Positions 24,172 through 32,077 of a DNA stretch of 64,000 nt are shown here, in pieces (the stretch's first letter is position 1; every line of letters starts with the position of its first letter). A program made the position numbers and the translations under genes. The stretch is taken from assembly GCA_017934975.1 (NCBI GenBank), contig JAGBIM010000023.1, positions 62,001-126,000 on the forward strand. Reading direction: 5' to 3'. Below the pieces are notes generated by a model, which saw only the letters and a program-made list of their open reading frames with translations, had not been told where the DNA came from and made no database searches. This DNA is from Clostridia bacterium. GTDB taxonomy: Bacteria; Bacillota; Clostridia; Oscillospirales; UBA644.

Positions 24172-25503
24172 ATGGCCTTTGAAAGTCTTTCCGAAAAACT
24201 GGGCAGCGTATTTCGCAAGTTGCGCAGTCGGGGCAAACTGACCGAAACGGATATCAAATCCGTCATGCGGGAAATTCGCCTGGCCCTCCTGTCTGCCGAC
24301 GTCAACTACGGCGTTGCAAAAGATTTTACCGCAAAAGTCAGCGAACGTGCCTTGGGTGCCGACGTACTGGAAAGCCTCACCCCCGCCCAGCAGGTCATTA
24401 AAATCGTCAACGAAGAACTGACCGCGCTGATGGGCGAGAAGAACGACCGCATCCGCTTTGCCAACAAGGGTCCCACGGTGGTCATGCTCTGCGGTCTGCA
24501 GGGTGCCGGTAAAACCACCCATTGTACCAAACTGGCTCTTTACTTTAAAAATATGGGCAAACGACCCTTGCTGGTCGCCTGCGATATTTACCGCCCTGCC
24601 GCCATCCTGCAGCTGCAGGTCATGGGCGAAAAGGCGGGCATCCCCGTGTTTACCATGCCGGAAGGCACGCCCCCTCCGGAAATCGCCAAGGCAGCCCTTG
24701 CCCACGCGAAGGAACACGGCAACGACATGGTCTTTCTCGATACGGCAGGCCGTCTGCACATCGACGAAAAGCTCATGGACGAGTTGCGCGAAATCAAGCG
24801 CATCGTGGAACCCAACGAAATTCTTCTGACCATTGACGCCATGACCGGTCAGGACGCCGTCAACGTAGCGAAGGCTTTCGACGAACAGTTGGAAATCGAC
24901 GGGACGATTCTGACGAAGACCGACGGGGACACCCGCGGCGGTGCGGCCCTCTCGGTTAAATACGTGACGGGCAAGCCCATCAAATTCATGGGCACCGGGG
25001 AAAAGATCGGCGATCTGGAGCCCTTCCACCCCGAACGCATGGCCTCCCGTATTCTGGGCATGGGAGACGTTCTGACCCTCATCGAAAAGGCGGAAAAGGC
25101 CTTCGACGAAAAGAAAGCCGCCGAGCTGGAAGAAAAATTCCGCGAAAACAGCTTTGATTTCAACGATTTTCTGGATTCCATGGAACAGATGAAAAACATG
25201 GGACCCATCGGAGATCTGGTCAAGATGATCCCCGGCATGAAGCTGCCCAAAAACGCGGACGTGAACGTGGACGAAAAGCAGATCGGCCGCACGGAAGCGC
25301 TGATCCTCTCCATGACCCCCAAGGAACGGGAGAATCCCGACCTGATCAATCCCTCCCGCAAACGGCGTATCGCCGCAGGGGCAGGCATGAAAGTGGAAGA
25401 CGTGAACCGCCTGCTGAACAGCTTCACGCAGATGAAGCAGATGATGAAAAAATACGGCGGCGGACACAAATCCTTTACGAAGAAAAAACGGAAACACAAA
25501 TAA
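24172..25503 (+). CDS. ffh: Signal recognition particle protein Ffh
   Basis: GTPase that binds signal peptides with 4.5S/6S RNA and docks to FtsY for membrane insertion. The 443 residues show the N domain, then the G domain: GLQGAGKTTHCTKLA (G1), DTAGRLHID (G3), TKTDGDTRGGAAL (G4 region). A methionine-rich M domain follows (FLDSMEQMKNMGPIGD, then QMKQMMKK) with the RNA-binding SRKRRIAAGAG-like segment. The C-terminal tail is short and ends KKKRKHK. The SRP RNA gene is not visible in this window. Confidence 0.97.
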   Translation: MAFESLSEKLGSVFRKLRSRGKLTETDIKSVMREIRLALLSADVNYGVAKDFTAKVSERALGADVLESLTPAQQVIKIVNEELTALMGEKNDRIRFANKGPTVVMLCGLQGAGKTTHCTKLALYFKNMGKRPLLVACDIYRPAAILQLQVMGEKAGIPVFTMPEGTPPPEIAKAALAHAKEHGNDMVFLDTAGRLHIDEKLMDELREIKRIVEPNEILLTIDAMTGQDAVNVAKAFDEQLEIDGTILTKTDGDTRGGAALSVKYVTGKPIKFMGTGEKIGDLEPFHPERMASRILGMGDVLTLIEKAEKAFDEKKAAELEEKFRENSFDFNDFLDSMEQMKNMGPIGDLVKMIPGMKLPKNADVNVDEKQIGRTEALILSMTPKERENPDLINPSRKRRIAAGAGMKVEDVNRLLNSFTQMKQMMKKYGGGHKSFTKKKRKHK

Positions 25504-25574
25504 AAGATCTACGCAGACCTCTGCGGATCCCATAAAACGAAACGAATTTTATCGCTTGAAAGGAGTGATTTTCA

Positions 25575-25814
25575 ATGGTTAAGATCAGATTGAGAAGAAT
25601 GGGTGCGAAGAAGGCTCCCTACTACCGTATCATCGTTGCCGACGCACGTTATCCCCGTGACGGCCGTGCCATCGATGAAATCGGCACCTACAATCCCATG
25701 GCAGAACCCACCGTCGTCACCATCGATGCGGACAAGGCCGCTACTTGGCTGAAGAACGGTGCACAGCCCACCGATACGGTCAAGGCGATCTTCAAGAAGA
25801 ACGGCATTCTTTGA
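25575..25814 (+). CDS. rpsP: 30S ribosomal protein S16
   Basis: 79 residues with the family start [20 protein letters not shown] and the motif GTYNPMAEP. Assembles early into the 30S body. It follows ffh by 71 bp, with GAAAGGAGTG as ribosome site. Confidence 0.97.
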   Translation: MVKIRLRRMGAKKAPYYRIIVADARYPRDGRAIDEIGTYNPMAEPTVVTIDADKAATWLKNGAQPTDTVKAIFKKNGIL

Positions 25815-25831
25815 TCGTGAGGTAAACAGTA

Positions 25832-26062
25832 ATGGAAGATTTGATCCTCTACATTGTCAAGGCGCTGGTCAAGAATCCCGATCAGGTCTCCGTCACCGAA
25901 GGTGCGGAACAGGACGGGGTTATCACCTACAATCTGACCGTCGCAGAAGAAGACAAGGGATACGTCATCGGCAAGCAGGGCAAGGTGGCAAAAGCCATTC
26001 GCGCCATTGTAAAGACCGCAGCCATCAAGGAAAACAAGAAGGTTCGCGTCTATATTGTCTGA
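25832..26062 (+). CDS. khpA: KH-domain RNA-binding protein KhpA
   Basis: 76 residues: a single KH domain with the GxxG loop in VIGKQGKVAKAIRAI. It binds RNA with its partner KhpB (Jag) and affects cell division and small-RNA biology in Firmicutes. The rpsP-khpA-rimM-trmD order is conserved. A terminator hairpin follows 8 bp after the stop. Confidence 0.93.
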   Translation: MEDLILYIVKALVKNPDQVSVTEGAEQDGVITYNLTVAEEDKGYVIGKQGKVAKAIRAIVKTAAIKENKKVRVYIV

Positions 26063-26070
26063 CAAATCTG

Positions 26071-26113
26071 AGACGGCAGATGTCTTTACGTCTGCCGTCT
26101 GTTTCTTTTTTTT
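26071..26113 (+). terminator. Intra-operon terminator between khpA and rimM
   Basis: AGACGGCAGA (26071-26080) pairs perfectly with TCTGCCGTCT (26091-26100), followed by GTTTC and eight T residues. The T tract runs directly into the rimM ribosome binding site (GAAGGAG), leaving no room for a new promoter. rimM-trmD therefore depend on read-through. Confidence 0.8.
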
Positions 26114-26125
26114 GAAGGAGTTTTT

Positions 26126-26620
26126 ATGGAACTGATCGAAACGGGAAAGATCGTCAACACCCACGGCGTGCGGGGAGAACTGAAAGTAGTCCCCTGGAAT
26201 GACGATCCCACGGTTTTTTCCGATTTCACCACCGTAACCATCGACCATATCCCCTACCCCGTCCGCTCCGTCCGCTTTCAGGGACAAAACGTCCTGCTGA
26301 AGCTGGAAGGCGTCAACGATATGACGGCGGCGGAAGGGTTAAAGAATAAAATTATTTACGCCAACCGTTCGGACTTTGAGCTGGACGAAGGCGTCTATTT
26401 CGTAGCGGATCTGCTGGGACTGACCGTGGTGGAGGACGAGACCGACAAGGAATTGGGCACCCTCACCGACGTTCTGTCCACGGGGGCAAACGACGTCTAT
26501 GAAATCACCGATTCCAAAGAAAAAAAATATTACGTTCCCGCCATCAAAGACTGTGTGAAGGACACTGACCCGGAAGCGGGCATCATGCGGATTCACGTCA
26601 TGGAGGGGTTGTTTGAATGA
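26126..26620 (+). CDS. rimM: Ribosome maturation factor RimM
   Basis: Assists 30S head assembly around S19. The 164 residues have an N-terminal beta-barrel ([20 protein letters not shown]) and a C-terminal PRC-barrel domain ([25 protein letters not shown]). GAAGGAG lies 7 nt before the ATG. It overlaps trmD by 4 bp (ATGA). Confidence 0.95.
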   Translation: MELIETGKIVNTHGVRGELKVVPWNDDPTVFSDFTTVTIDHIPYPVRSVRFQGQNVLLKLEGVNDMTAAEGLKNKIIYANRSDFELDEGVYFVADLLGLTVVEDETDKELGTLTDVLSTGANDVYEITDSKEKKYYVPAIKDCVKDTDPEAGIMRIHVMEGLFE

Positions 26621-27429
26621 GATTTGATATCATGACCCTCTTCGATCGGGAGGTGTCGGATTTTCTGCACACGTCCATTCTGGGACGGGCTCTGAAAAAC
26701 GGACTGCTGGAGGTAAAGTGCCACAACATCCGCGACTATACCGAAGATAAACAGAAGCGGGTAGACGACGCACCCTACGGCGGAGGCATGGGCATGGTCA
26801 TGCAGGCGGCCCCCATCCGCAACTGCTTCAACCATATTCTGTCGGAGATTCCCGACAAAACGCCCCACGTCATCTACCTCTCCCCCAAAGGGAAGCGCTT
26901 CACCCAAAACCGTGCGAAAAAACTGCTGAAGCACGAAAACATCGTTCTGCTCTGCGGACACTACGAAGGAGTGGATCAACGGATCCTCGACGCCATCGTA
27001 GACGAAGAAATCTCCGTGGGCGACTACGTTCTGACGGGCGGGGAATTGCCCGCCATGATCGTGGTGGACGCGGTGGCACGGATGGTGGAAGGGGTTTTGA
27101 GTGATCCCTCCTGCTACGAGGACGAAAGCATCTACAGCGGCCTTCTGGAATATCCCCAATATTCCCGCCCCGAGGTTTTCGAAGGAGTGAAGGTTCCCGA
27201 AATTCTCCTTTCGGGGCACCACGCCAATATTGAGGCATGGAGAAAAGAGCAGTCCCTCGCCCTGACGAAGGAACGCAGACCCGACCTGTATCGGGCGTAT
27301 TGCAAAAAACAGGAACGGAAAGAAGCCAAGATCAAGGCGGAAAAGCTGCGGATTCAACGGGAAAAATTTTGGATCCGCCAGGCAAAACGCAAGGCCGCTG
27401 CGGAAGAGGCAAAAAAACAAGAGAGTTGA
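26617..27429 (+). CDS. trmD: tRNA (guanine-37-N1) methyltransferase
   Basis: Methylates G37 next to the anticodon and prevents +1 slippage. The 270 residues contain the SPOUT trefoil-knot motifs [35 protein letters not shown] and [14 protein letters not shown]. The C-terminal part adds a Lys/Arg/Glu-rich tail of about 30 residues beyond the usual end. The rplS gene that normally follows trmD is absent. Its stop codon lies in a 36-nt inverted repeat. Confidence 0.95.
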   Translation: MRFDIMTLFDREVSDFLHTSILGRALKNGLLEVKCHNIRDYTEDKQKRVDDAPYGGGMGMVMQAAPIRNCFNHILSEIPDKTPHVIYLSPKGKRFTQNRAKKLLKHENIVLLCGHYEGVDQRILDAIVDEEISVGDYVLTGGELPAMIVVDAVARMVEGVLSDPSCYEDESIYSGLLEYPQYSRPEVFEGVKVPEILLSGHHANIEAWRKEQSLALTKERRPDLYRAYCKKQERKEAKIKAEKLRIQREKFWIRQAKRKAAAEEAKKQES

Positions 27430-27456
27430 TTTGTCCATATGGACAAATCAATTCTC
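27421..27456. repeat. Palindrome spanning the trmD stop codon
   Basis: TTGATTTGTCCAT and ATGGACAAATCAA form a perfect 26-bp palindrome (27426-27451) centred on CATATG, extended by GAGA/TCTC on the outside. The TGA stop of trmD is inside it. No U tract follows directly (T6 begins 13 bp later), so it is either a weak terminator or a protein-binding site just ahead of the next promoter. Confidence 0.7.
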
Positions 27457-27458
27457 CG

Positions 27459-27487
27459 TTGCATTTTTTCAAAAGTTGTTGTATAAT
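27459..27487 (+). promoter_or_regulatory. Promoter of the phosphohexomutase gene
   Basis: TTGCAT (27459-27464), 17 bp, TATAAT (27482-27487), 38 bp before the start codon at 27526. Confidence 0.7.
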
Positions 27488-27525
27488 AAATTTACAGACA
27501 AGCATTTTTGAAAGGGGAATTCCTT

Positions 27526-28944
27526 ATGATCCGTTTCGGAACCGGCGGCTGGAGAGCCGAAATCGCCCGTGATTTTACCGAAGAAAACATTCGCCTCGTG
27601 GCCCAGGGATTGGCCCAATACGCCATTCGGGAAGGAAAAGCAGACAAGCCCATCGTGGTTGGTCGGGACCGTCGCTTTCTGTCGGACAAAGCGGCCCTTT
27701 GGATCAGCGAGACCTTGGCGGCAAACGGCCTGAAGGTTTTGTACATCGCCCGTTCCGCCCCCACGCCTCTGGTCATGCACACGGTCATGAAGCAGGAACT
27801 GCACTTCGGCATTGAAGTGACCGCCAGCCACAACCCCTCGGAATACAACGGCATCAAGGTCATCGTGGACGAAGGACGGGACGCTCCTCTGGAGGTAACC
27901 GACGAGCTGGAAAAGATCATTTCCACCTGCACCCCCAAATACATGTCCTTCCGCGCCGCCAAGGACGAAGGACTTATCGAAGAGTTCGTCAATCCCTTTA
28001 ACGATTTCGTGGACGATATTCTTTCGGTTCTGGACACGGACGTGATCCGCAAGAGGGGTCCCCGTATTCTCTTCGACTCCATGCACGGATCCTCCACCTA
28101 TCCCCTTCTGACTATTTTCTACACCACCCGCTGCACCCCCGACTCGGTCCATGGCAACCGTGACACGCTGTTCGGCGGCATGATGCCCGCCCCCACGGAA
28201 AAGACCCTGCTGGACCTGAGCCTTGACGTAGTGAAAAACGGCTACGATCTGGGCATCGGCATCGACGGAGACGGCGACCGACTGGGTATTATCGATCGGG
28301 ACGGCCGTTACATCAGCGCCAACGAAATCCTCGTTCTGCTCTATTATTATCTCCATGAATACAAAGGCTGGAAGGGCCCCGTGGTCCGCAATCTGGCCAC
28401 CACTCACATGCTGGACCGTATTGCGGCGGATTTGGGCGAAACCTGCTACGAAGTCCCCGTGGGATTCAAGTGGATTTCCTCCAAGATCGACGAAGTGGAC
28501 GCCATTCTGGGAGGCGAATCCTCCGGCGGGCTGACCGTCCGCGGCCACATCCACGGCAAAGACTCCATCTACGCCGCCTCCCTTTTCGTGGAAATGATCT
28601 GCGCCACAGGCAAAACTCCCGGGGAAATGATCGACGAGCTGTATCGGAAATACGGCACCTTCTGCCTGGAAGAATGCAACCTGCGTTATCCCGCCCCCGC
28701 ACGGGCCGCCATTGACGAAAAGATCATGGTCAAAAAGCTTCTCCCCGACTTCGGCGCCCCCATCCGCAAGGTCAGCTACGAAGACGGCTGCAAGGTTTAT
28801 TTTGAAGACGATTCCTTCATCATCTGCCGCTTCTCCGGCACGGAGCCCATCCTGCGTATCTTCTCCGAAGCCGCCGACAGCAAGACCGCTCTGGGCTACA
28901 TCGACGCCTTCCATTCCTTCCTCGCCGACGAGCTGGCGGAATAA
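27526..28944 (+). CDS. Alpha-D-phosphohexomutase (phosphoglucomutase/phosphomannomutase)
   Basis: Moves phosphate between C1 and C6 of a hexose phosphate. The 472 residues carry the four family sites: phosphoserine loop TASHNPSEYNGIKV, Mg loop DGDGDRLGII, sugar loop GGESSGGLTV and phosphate loop RFSGTEPILRIF. Glucose or mannose specificity cannot be decided by eye; it is not GlmM-like. The ATG at 27526 follows AAAGGGGA by 7 nt. Monocistronic, with its own promoter and terminator. Confidence 0.92.
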   Translation: MIRFGTGGWRAEIARDFTEENIRLVAQGLAQYAIREGKADKPIVVGRDRRFLSDKAALWISETLAANGLKVLYIARSAPTPLVMHTVMKQELHFGIEVTASHNPSEYNGIKVIVDEGRDAPLEVTDELEKIISTCTPKYMSFRAAKDEGLIEEFVNPFNDFVDDILSVLDTDVIRKRGPRILFDSMHGSSTYPLLTIFYTTRCTPDSVHGNRDTLFGGMMPAPTEKTLLDLSLDVVKNGYDLGIGIDGDGDRLGIIDRDGRYISANEILVLLYYYLHEYKGWKGPVVRNLATTHMLDRIAADLGETCYEVPVGFKWISSKIDEVDAILGGESSGGLTVRGHIHGKDSIYAASLFVEMICATGKTPGEMIDELYRKYGTFCLEECNLRYPAPARAAIDEKIMVKKLLPDFGAPIRKVSYEDGCKVYFEDDSFIICRFSGTEPILRIFSEAADSKTALGYIDAFHSFLADELAE

Positions 28945-28973
28945 AACCAAAACGCAAAAAGAATATGATAAAT

Positions 28974-29003
28974 GCCCTGCACCAAAAAGGTGCAGGGCTT
29001 TCT
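28974..29003 (+). terminator. Terminator of the phosphohexomutase gene
   Basis: GCCCTGCACC and GGTGCAGGGC form a perfect 10-bp stem with an AAAAA loop, followed by TTTC. Confidence 0.85.
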
Positions 29004-29085
29004 TACGCCACATATTGCAATAAGCCTTTTTCTTTCATTTTGTTTTGCTCGTTCATTGTATTTGTTCCAAACTTACCCCAAGCAT

Positions 29086-29121
29086 AAAGGGCGATGGCGG
29101 AATTACCCGTCACCGCCCTTT
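29086..29121 (-). terminator. Probable terminator of the NPSTG surface protein gene
   Basis: AAAGGGCGATGGCGG and CCCGTCACCGCCCTTT form an imperfect 15-bp stem 18 bp past the stop codon on the minus strand. The T tract is short, so strength is uncertain. Nothing else is seen between 29004 and 29138. Confidence 0.55.
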
Positions 29122-29138
29122 CACTTTAAGGTGTGGTT

Positions 29139-30698
29139 TTATTTTGCAGAAGATTTCTTCTTGCCGATTACGGTAGTTGCCACAACACCGAAGCCGCTGA
29201 CGAACAACAGAGCAACCCAAAGCCACATCATACTGTTATCGCCGGTGGACGGATTATCGTTAGGCTTATCACCACCGGGAGGGGTAGGAATGGTTTCCCA
29301 AACTGCGGTTACGGTAGTGTCAGCAGTAACGGTAATCTTTTCGTGGGCCGCCTTTTCAACGCCGCCAACGCTCCAAGCTTTGAACTGCTTGCCGGAAGGA
29401 GCAGTAAAGGTGCAAGCGGGAAGCTCGTATTCACCGGAAACGCCGGTTGCATCAGCCATTGTACCTGTGCCGCCGTTAGCTGCAAAAGATACGGTGTAAG
29501 TGGTAGCGGGAATATCCTCATAGGTTGCTCCAATGCGTACAGCTTCACCGGGCATGATGAATTTTGCGGTGGAGTCGGTAATCGTACTTTCGGTGAAGTT
29601 CAGAACTTTGCCGTCACCTACAACCCATGTCTTGAACTGCTTGCCGGCTTCGGGAGCATCGGCAACGATGGTGACAGTTGCACCTGTCTCATACATACCG
29701 GTTCCGCTGCCGCCCGAAACAGAAACATAATACTCTGCAGGTCCTGTCACAGCTGTGACGGTGACATCGTGCGCGGGCATGGTGAAGGTTGCGGCCTGGC
29801 TGTTCTTATCACCGGAGGTGAAGGTCAGGCCCTCGGTGCCCTGCCATTCCTTGAACTTCCGACCACCCGACACAAAGGCGCTGATGGTAACCTCTTCACC
29901 GGCAACGTATTTGCCATTGCCGGTACCACCGTTGACGGTGACGTTGTATTCCTTTGCCACGGTGATGGCCTGCGTGGTCGTTTTGGTCACGCCGCCCTCG
30001 GTATAGCTGATGGTGACGGAGGTCTTGCCTGCCGCCATGGCGGTGCCGTCAGTCACGGTATAAAGAACGACGGGAGCGGTGGTGCTGTCGGTATAAGTAG
30101 CGGTAACCACCATACCGGTGCTGCTGAAGTCTTCACCCTCGCGGTAAACCGTCTTGGTGGGAGGTGTTGTAACGGCAATGCTGTCAAGCGTCTTTCCGCC
30201 CAGCGTGAATTCGGGGCTGACAAAGAAACGATATCCGTAACCGTCGGAGGCATAATAGTCTCTGAACGGTTCCTCGCTATTCCACTGAACGCCGTTTACG
30301 GTGAATGTGGTAGCATCGGACATTGCGTAATACTCTTTAGCGTCGTTGCTTTTCGAGCGCAGCTGAACCGACAGACGGTAGATGCCTTCTTCAAAAGTGT
30401 CTACTCCGTTGGAGCACTGCGTCCATCCGTAGATACTGGAGGCATCCTTCTTATACCAGGATGTACCCGAGATTATTACGCCCTTGGCTGCGGCATCGGC
30501 GGGATCCGTGATTGTAACGGAAGTATATGTAGTTGCGCCGAGGACAGGGGGAAGGACCGCAGTGGCTTCCACTGCAGAGATATCGCCCTTCTTGGTGTAT
30601 TCGGTATCTGCCGCCAGCGCCGTTGTGGGCAGCAAGCAAACCAACATCACGAAGCACAGCAGAAGGCTGAGCATTCGCATTTTCATTTTCGTGTTCAT
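29139..30698 (-). CDS. Sortase-anchored surface protein with InlB-type beta repeats
   Basis: 519 residues. Order: signal peptide (about 1-30, ending TTALAA), an N-terminal domain of about 140 residues, and a bacterial Ig-like domain (SIAVTTPPTKTVYREGEDF to about residue 255). Three or four InlB B-repeat-like units follow, typified by VTVNGGTGNGKYVAGEEVTI, SVSGGSGTGMYETGATVTIV and FAANGGTGTMADATG. The end is NPSTGDNS, a membrane helix and GKKKSSAK, i.e. a sorting signal of the NPxTG kind. It is probably displayed on the cell wall as an adhesin. The ATG at 30698 (AAAGGAG upstream) gives the best signal peptide; MATKKSEKENEF 36 nt earlier is an alternative. Codon choice looks less CCC/GGA-biased than the neighbours, hinting at transfer. 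The window's sortase B (63034-64000) is a candidate partner. Confidence 0.8.
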   Translation of the reverse strand: MNTKMKMRMLSLLLCFVMLVCLLPTTALAADTEYTKKGDISAVEATAVLPPVLGATTYTSVTITDPADAAAKGVIISGTSWYKKDASSIYGWTQCSNGVDTFEEGIYRLSVQLRSKSNDAKEYYAMSDATTFTVNGVQWNSEEPFRDYYASDGYGYRFFVSPEFTLGGKTLDSIAVTTPPTKTVYREGEDFSSTGMVVTATYTDSTTAPVVLYTVTDGTAMAAGKTSVTISYTEGGVTKTTTQAITVAKEYNVTVNGGTGNGKYVAGEEVTISAFVSGGRKFKEWQGTEGLTFTSGDKNSQAATFTMPAHDVTVTAVTGPAEYYVSVSGGSGTGMYETGATVTIVADAPEAGKQFKTWVVGDGKVLNFTESTITDSTAKFIMPGEAVRIGATYEDIPATTYTVSFAANGGTGTMADATGVSGEYELPACTFTAPSGKQFKAWSVGGVEKAAHEKITVTADTTVTAVWETIPTPPGGDKPNDNPSTGDNSMMWLWVALLFVSGFGVVATTVIGKKKSSAK

Positions 30699-30816
30699 AA
30701 ATTCGTTCTCCTTTTCGGATTTTTTGGTTGCCATACACGATTCCTTTCCCAAACTCCCGATGTATGGCATCCGGGAGGATGATGTGTACTTTTCGTTCTG
30801 CCGAAAAGCGTGTGGT

Positions 30817-30891
30817 TCAAAACGCCAATATCAACCACCGCCTTCTCATTGCCCGCCGCTTTTCGCAATTAACAAAATTATTGTTAGCCAT
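30817..30891 (-). CDS. Possible 24-codon leader peptide
   Basis: An ATG at 30891 follows GAGGAGG closely, and the frame encodes MANNNFVNCEKRRAMRRRWL plus ILAF before a stop. It lies in the 263-bp gap upstream of the surface protein gene, just after a TATAAT-like box (near 30919-30924). It may be a leader peptide or the debris of an imported 5' region. Apart from it and a CTCCCG/CGGGAG hairpin (about 30753-30777), the gap holds nothing I recognise. Confidence 0.3.
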   Translation of the reverse strand: MANNNFVNCEKRRAMRRRWLILAF

Positions 30892-30961
30892 TTTTTAAGC
30901 CTCCTCTTTTTTGATTTATTATATAATCAACTACGCACCAAATTCGGTGCTCCTCGTTTTT

Positions 30962-32041
30962 TTATTTTTCTGTGGGGAAATATTCCACGCGGATGTTTTC
31001 GTATTCGTAGGTGGTGGTTTGGGGATCTTCCCCCTTCGTCCATTCGGTGTATTCCACTTCCAGCTCGTATTCGTTGTAAACGGTTTTTTGCTCGGTCTCG
31101 GTGCCGTCTGCACCCACGTAATGAACCTTCTCCTCCGCCATCAAGCCGTTTTCGTGGTAGGCTCTGGTGAGGGTTTCCGTGCCCTGTTCGGAAGTGCTGA
31201 CCTTTTCGATCGTTTTTCCCGCAGAATTATAAGCGTAGGTGGTATTGGTCACGTCGCCGTCGTAGTTCACGTAACGGGAGCTGACCCTCTTTCCGTCCGC
31301 GCCGTAAGTATGTTCCGTCACACTCTCCTGGCCGTTATAGCTCTGAATGTTTTTAATGACTCTTCCCTCGGCGTCATAGGTGTTTTCCCACAAATCCCGA
31401 TTTCCCATCCGATCGACGTAGGTATATTTGGCCTGCTTTCCGTCTGCGGTGTAGGAAAATTCCTCCGTATGGGAAAACCCTTCCCGAGTGAAACATACGA
31501 CTTTGATCAGATTTCCGTCGGCATCGTAAGTATATTCTCTTCTGGTGTAAACCTCGTTTTGAATCACCGATTCCTCGTAGATCGCTCTGCCTTCGGAATT
31601 GTACTCATAGCGGTATTCTTCCTCGTGCGGATCCGTTCCCGTGGAATCGAAACGGAACCGAACGATATCGCCGTAATCATTATAAACGTATTCAAAAACG
31701 GTTTCCTCTCCGTCGGCGGTACGCTCTTCCTGTTTGGTCCGGCGCCCCTTTTCGTCGTAGACGTACCGCTCCCGGCTTCCGTCCGAAGCCGTTCTTGCAT
31801 CGTAAAGGATTTCAAACTCCTGCTGCAACTTTTTGCTGTCCTTGTAGTCTCCGAGATCCAGAAGGGCAAAGTACGCCTCCTCGTATTTCCCATCCTCCAC
31901 AAGAGAAAGGGCCTGACGATAGCGGATCAGCGGCATCAAAAACGTGACGGCCAATACGCCGATCAAAACGAGAGCCACAAGGGGAATCACGATAAGCGCA
32001 ATCTTCTTCCCCGTTTTCTTTTTTGCCTGCAGTTGTTCCAT
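30962..32041 (-). CDS. Membrane-anchored YD-repeat (RHS-like) protein, copy 1
   Basis: 359 residues. A short basic cytoplasmic start is followed by a membrane helix (about 13-36), one TPR-like unit (YEEAYFALLDLGDYKDS), and about ten YD repeats of the form EYTYDADGNLIKV, YNSEGRAIYEES, TYDAEGRVIKNI. YD repeats normally wrap as a beta strand spiral in RHS/teneurin shells. This protein is far too short for a toxin cage and has no C-terminal toxin domain. It is a paralogue of the next gene upstream (36 bp away), nearly identical in the first 45 residues. GAAAGGAG precedes the ATG. Function unknown; an extracellular binding or envelope role is inferred from topology. Confidence 0.75.
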   Translation of the reverse strand: MEQLQAKKKTGKKIALIVIPLVALVLIGVLAVTFLMPLIRYRQALSLVEDGKYEEAYFALLDLGDYKDSKKLQQEFEILYDARTASDGSRERYVYDEKGRRTKQEERTADGEETVFEYVYNDYGDIVRFRFDSTGTDPHEEEYRYEYNSEGRAIYEESVIQNEVYTRREYTYDADGNLIKVVCFTREGFSHTEEFSYTADGKQAKYTYVDRMGNRDLWENTYDAEGRVIKNIQSYNGQESVTEHTYGADGKRVSSRYVNYDGDVTNTTYAYNSAGKTIEKVSTSEQGTETLTRAYHENGLMAEEKVHYVGADGTETEQKTVYNEYELEVEYTEWTKGEDPQTTTYEYENIRVEYFPTEK

Positions 32042-32077
32042 AAAAAGTCTCCTTTCCGAGAATCAAGATATTATCAC

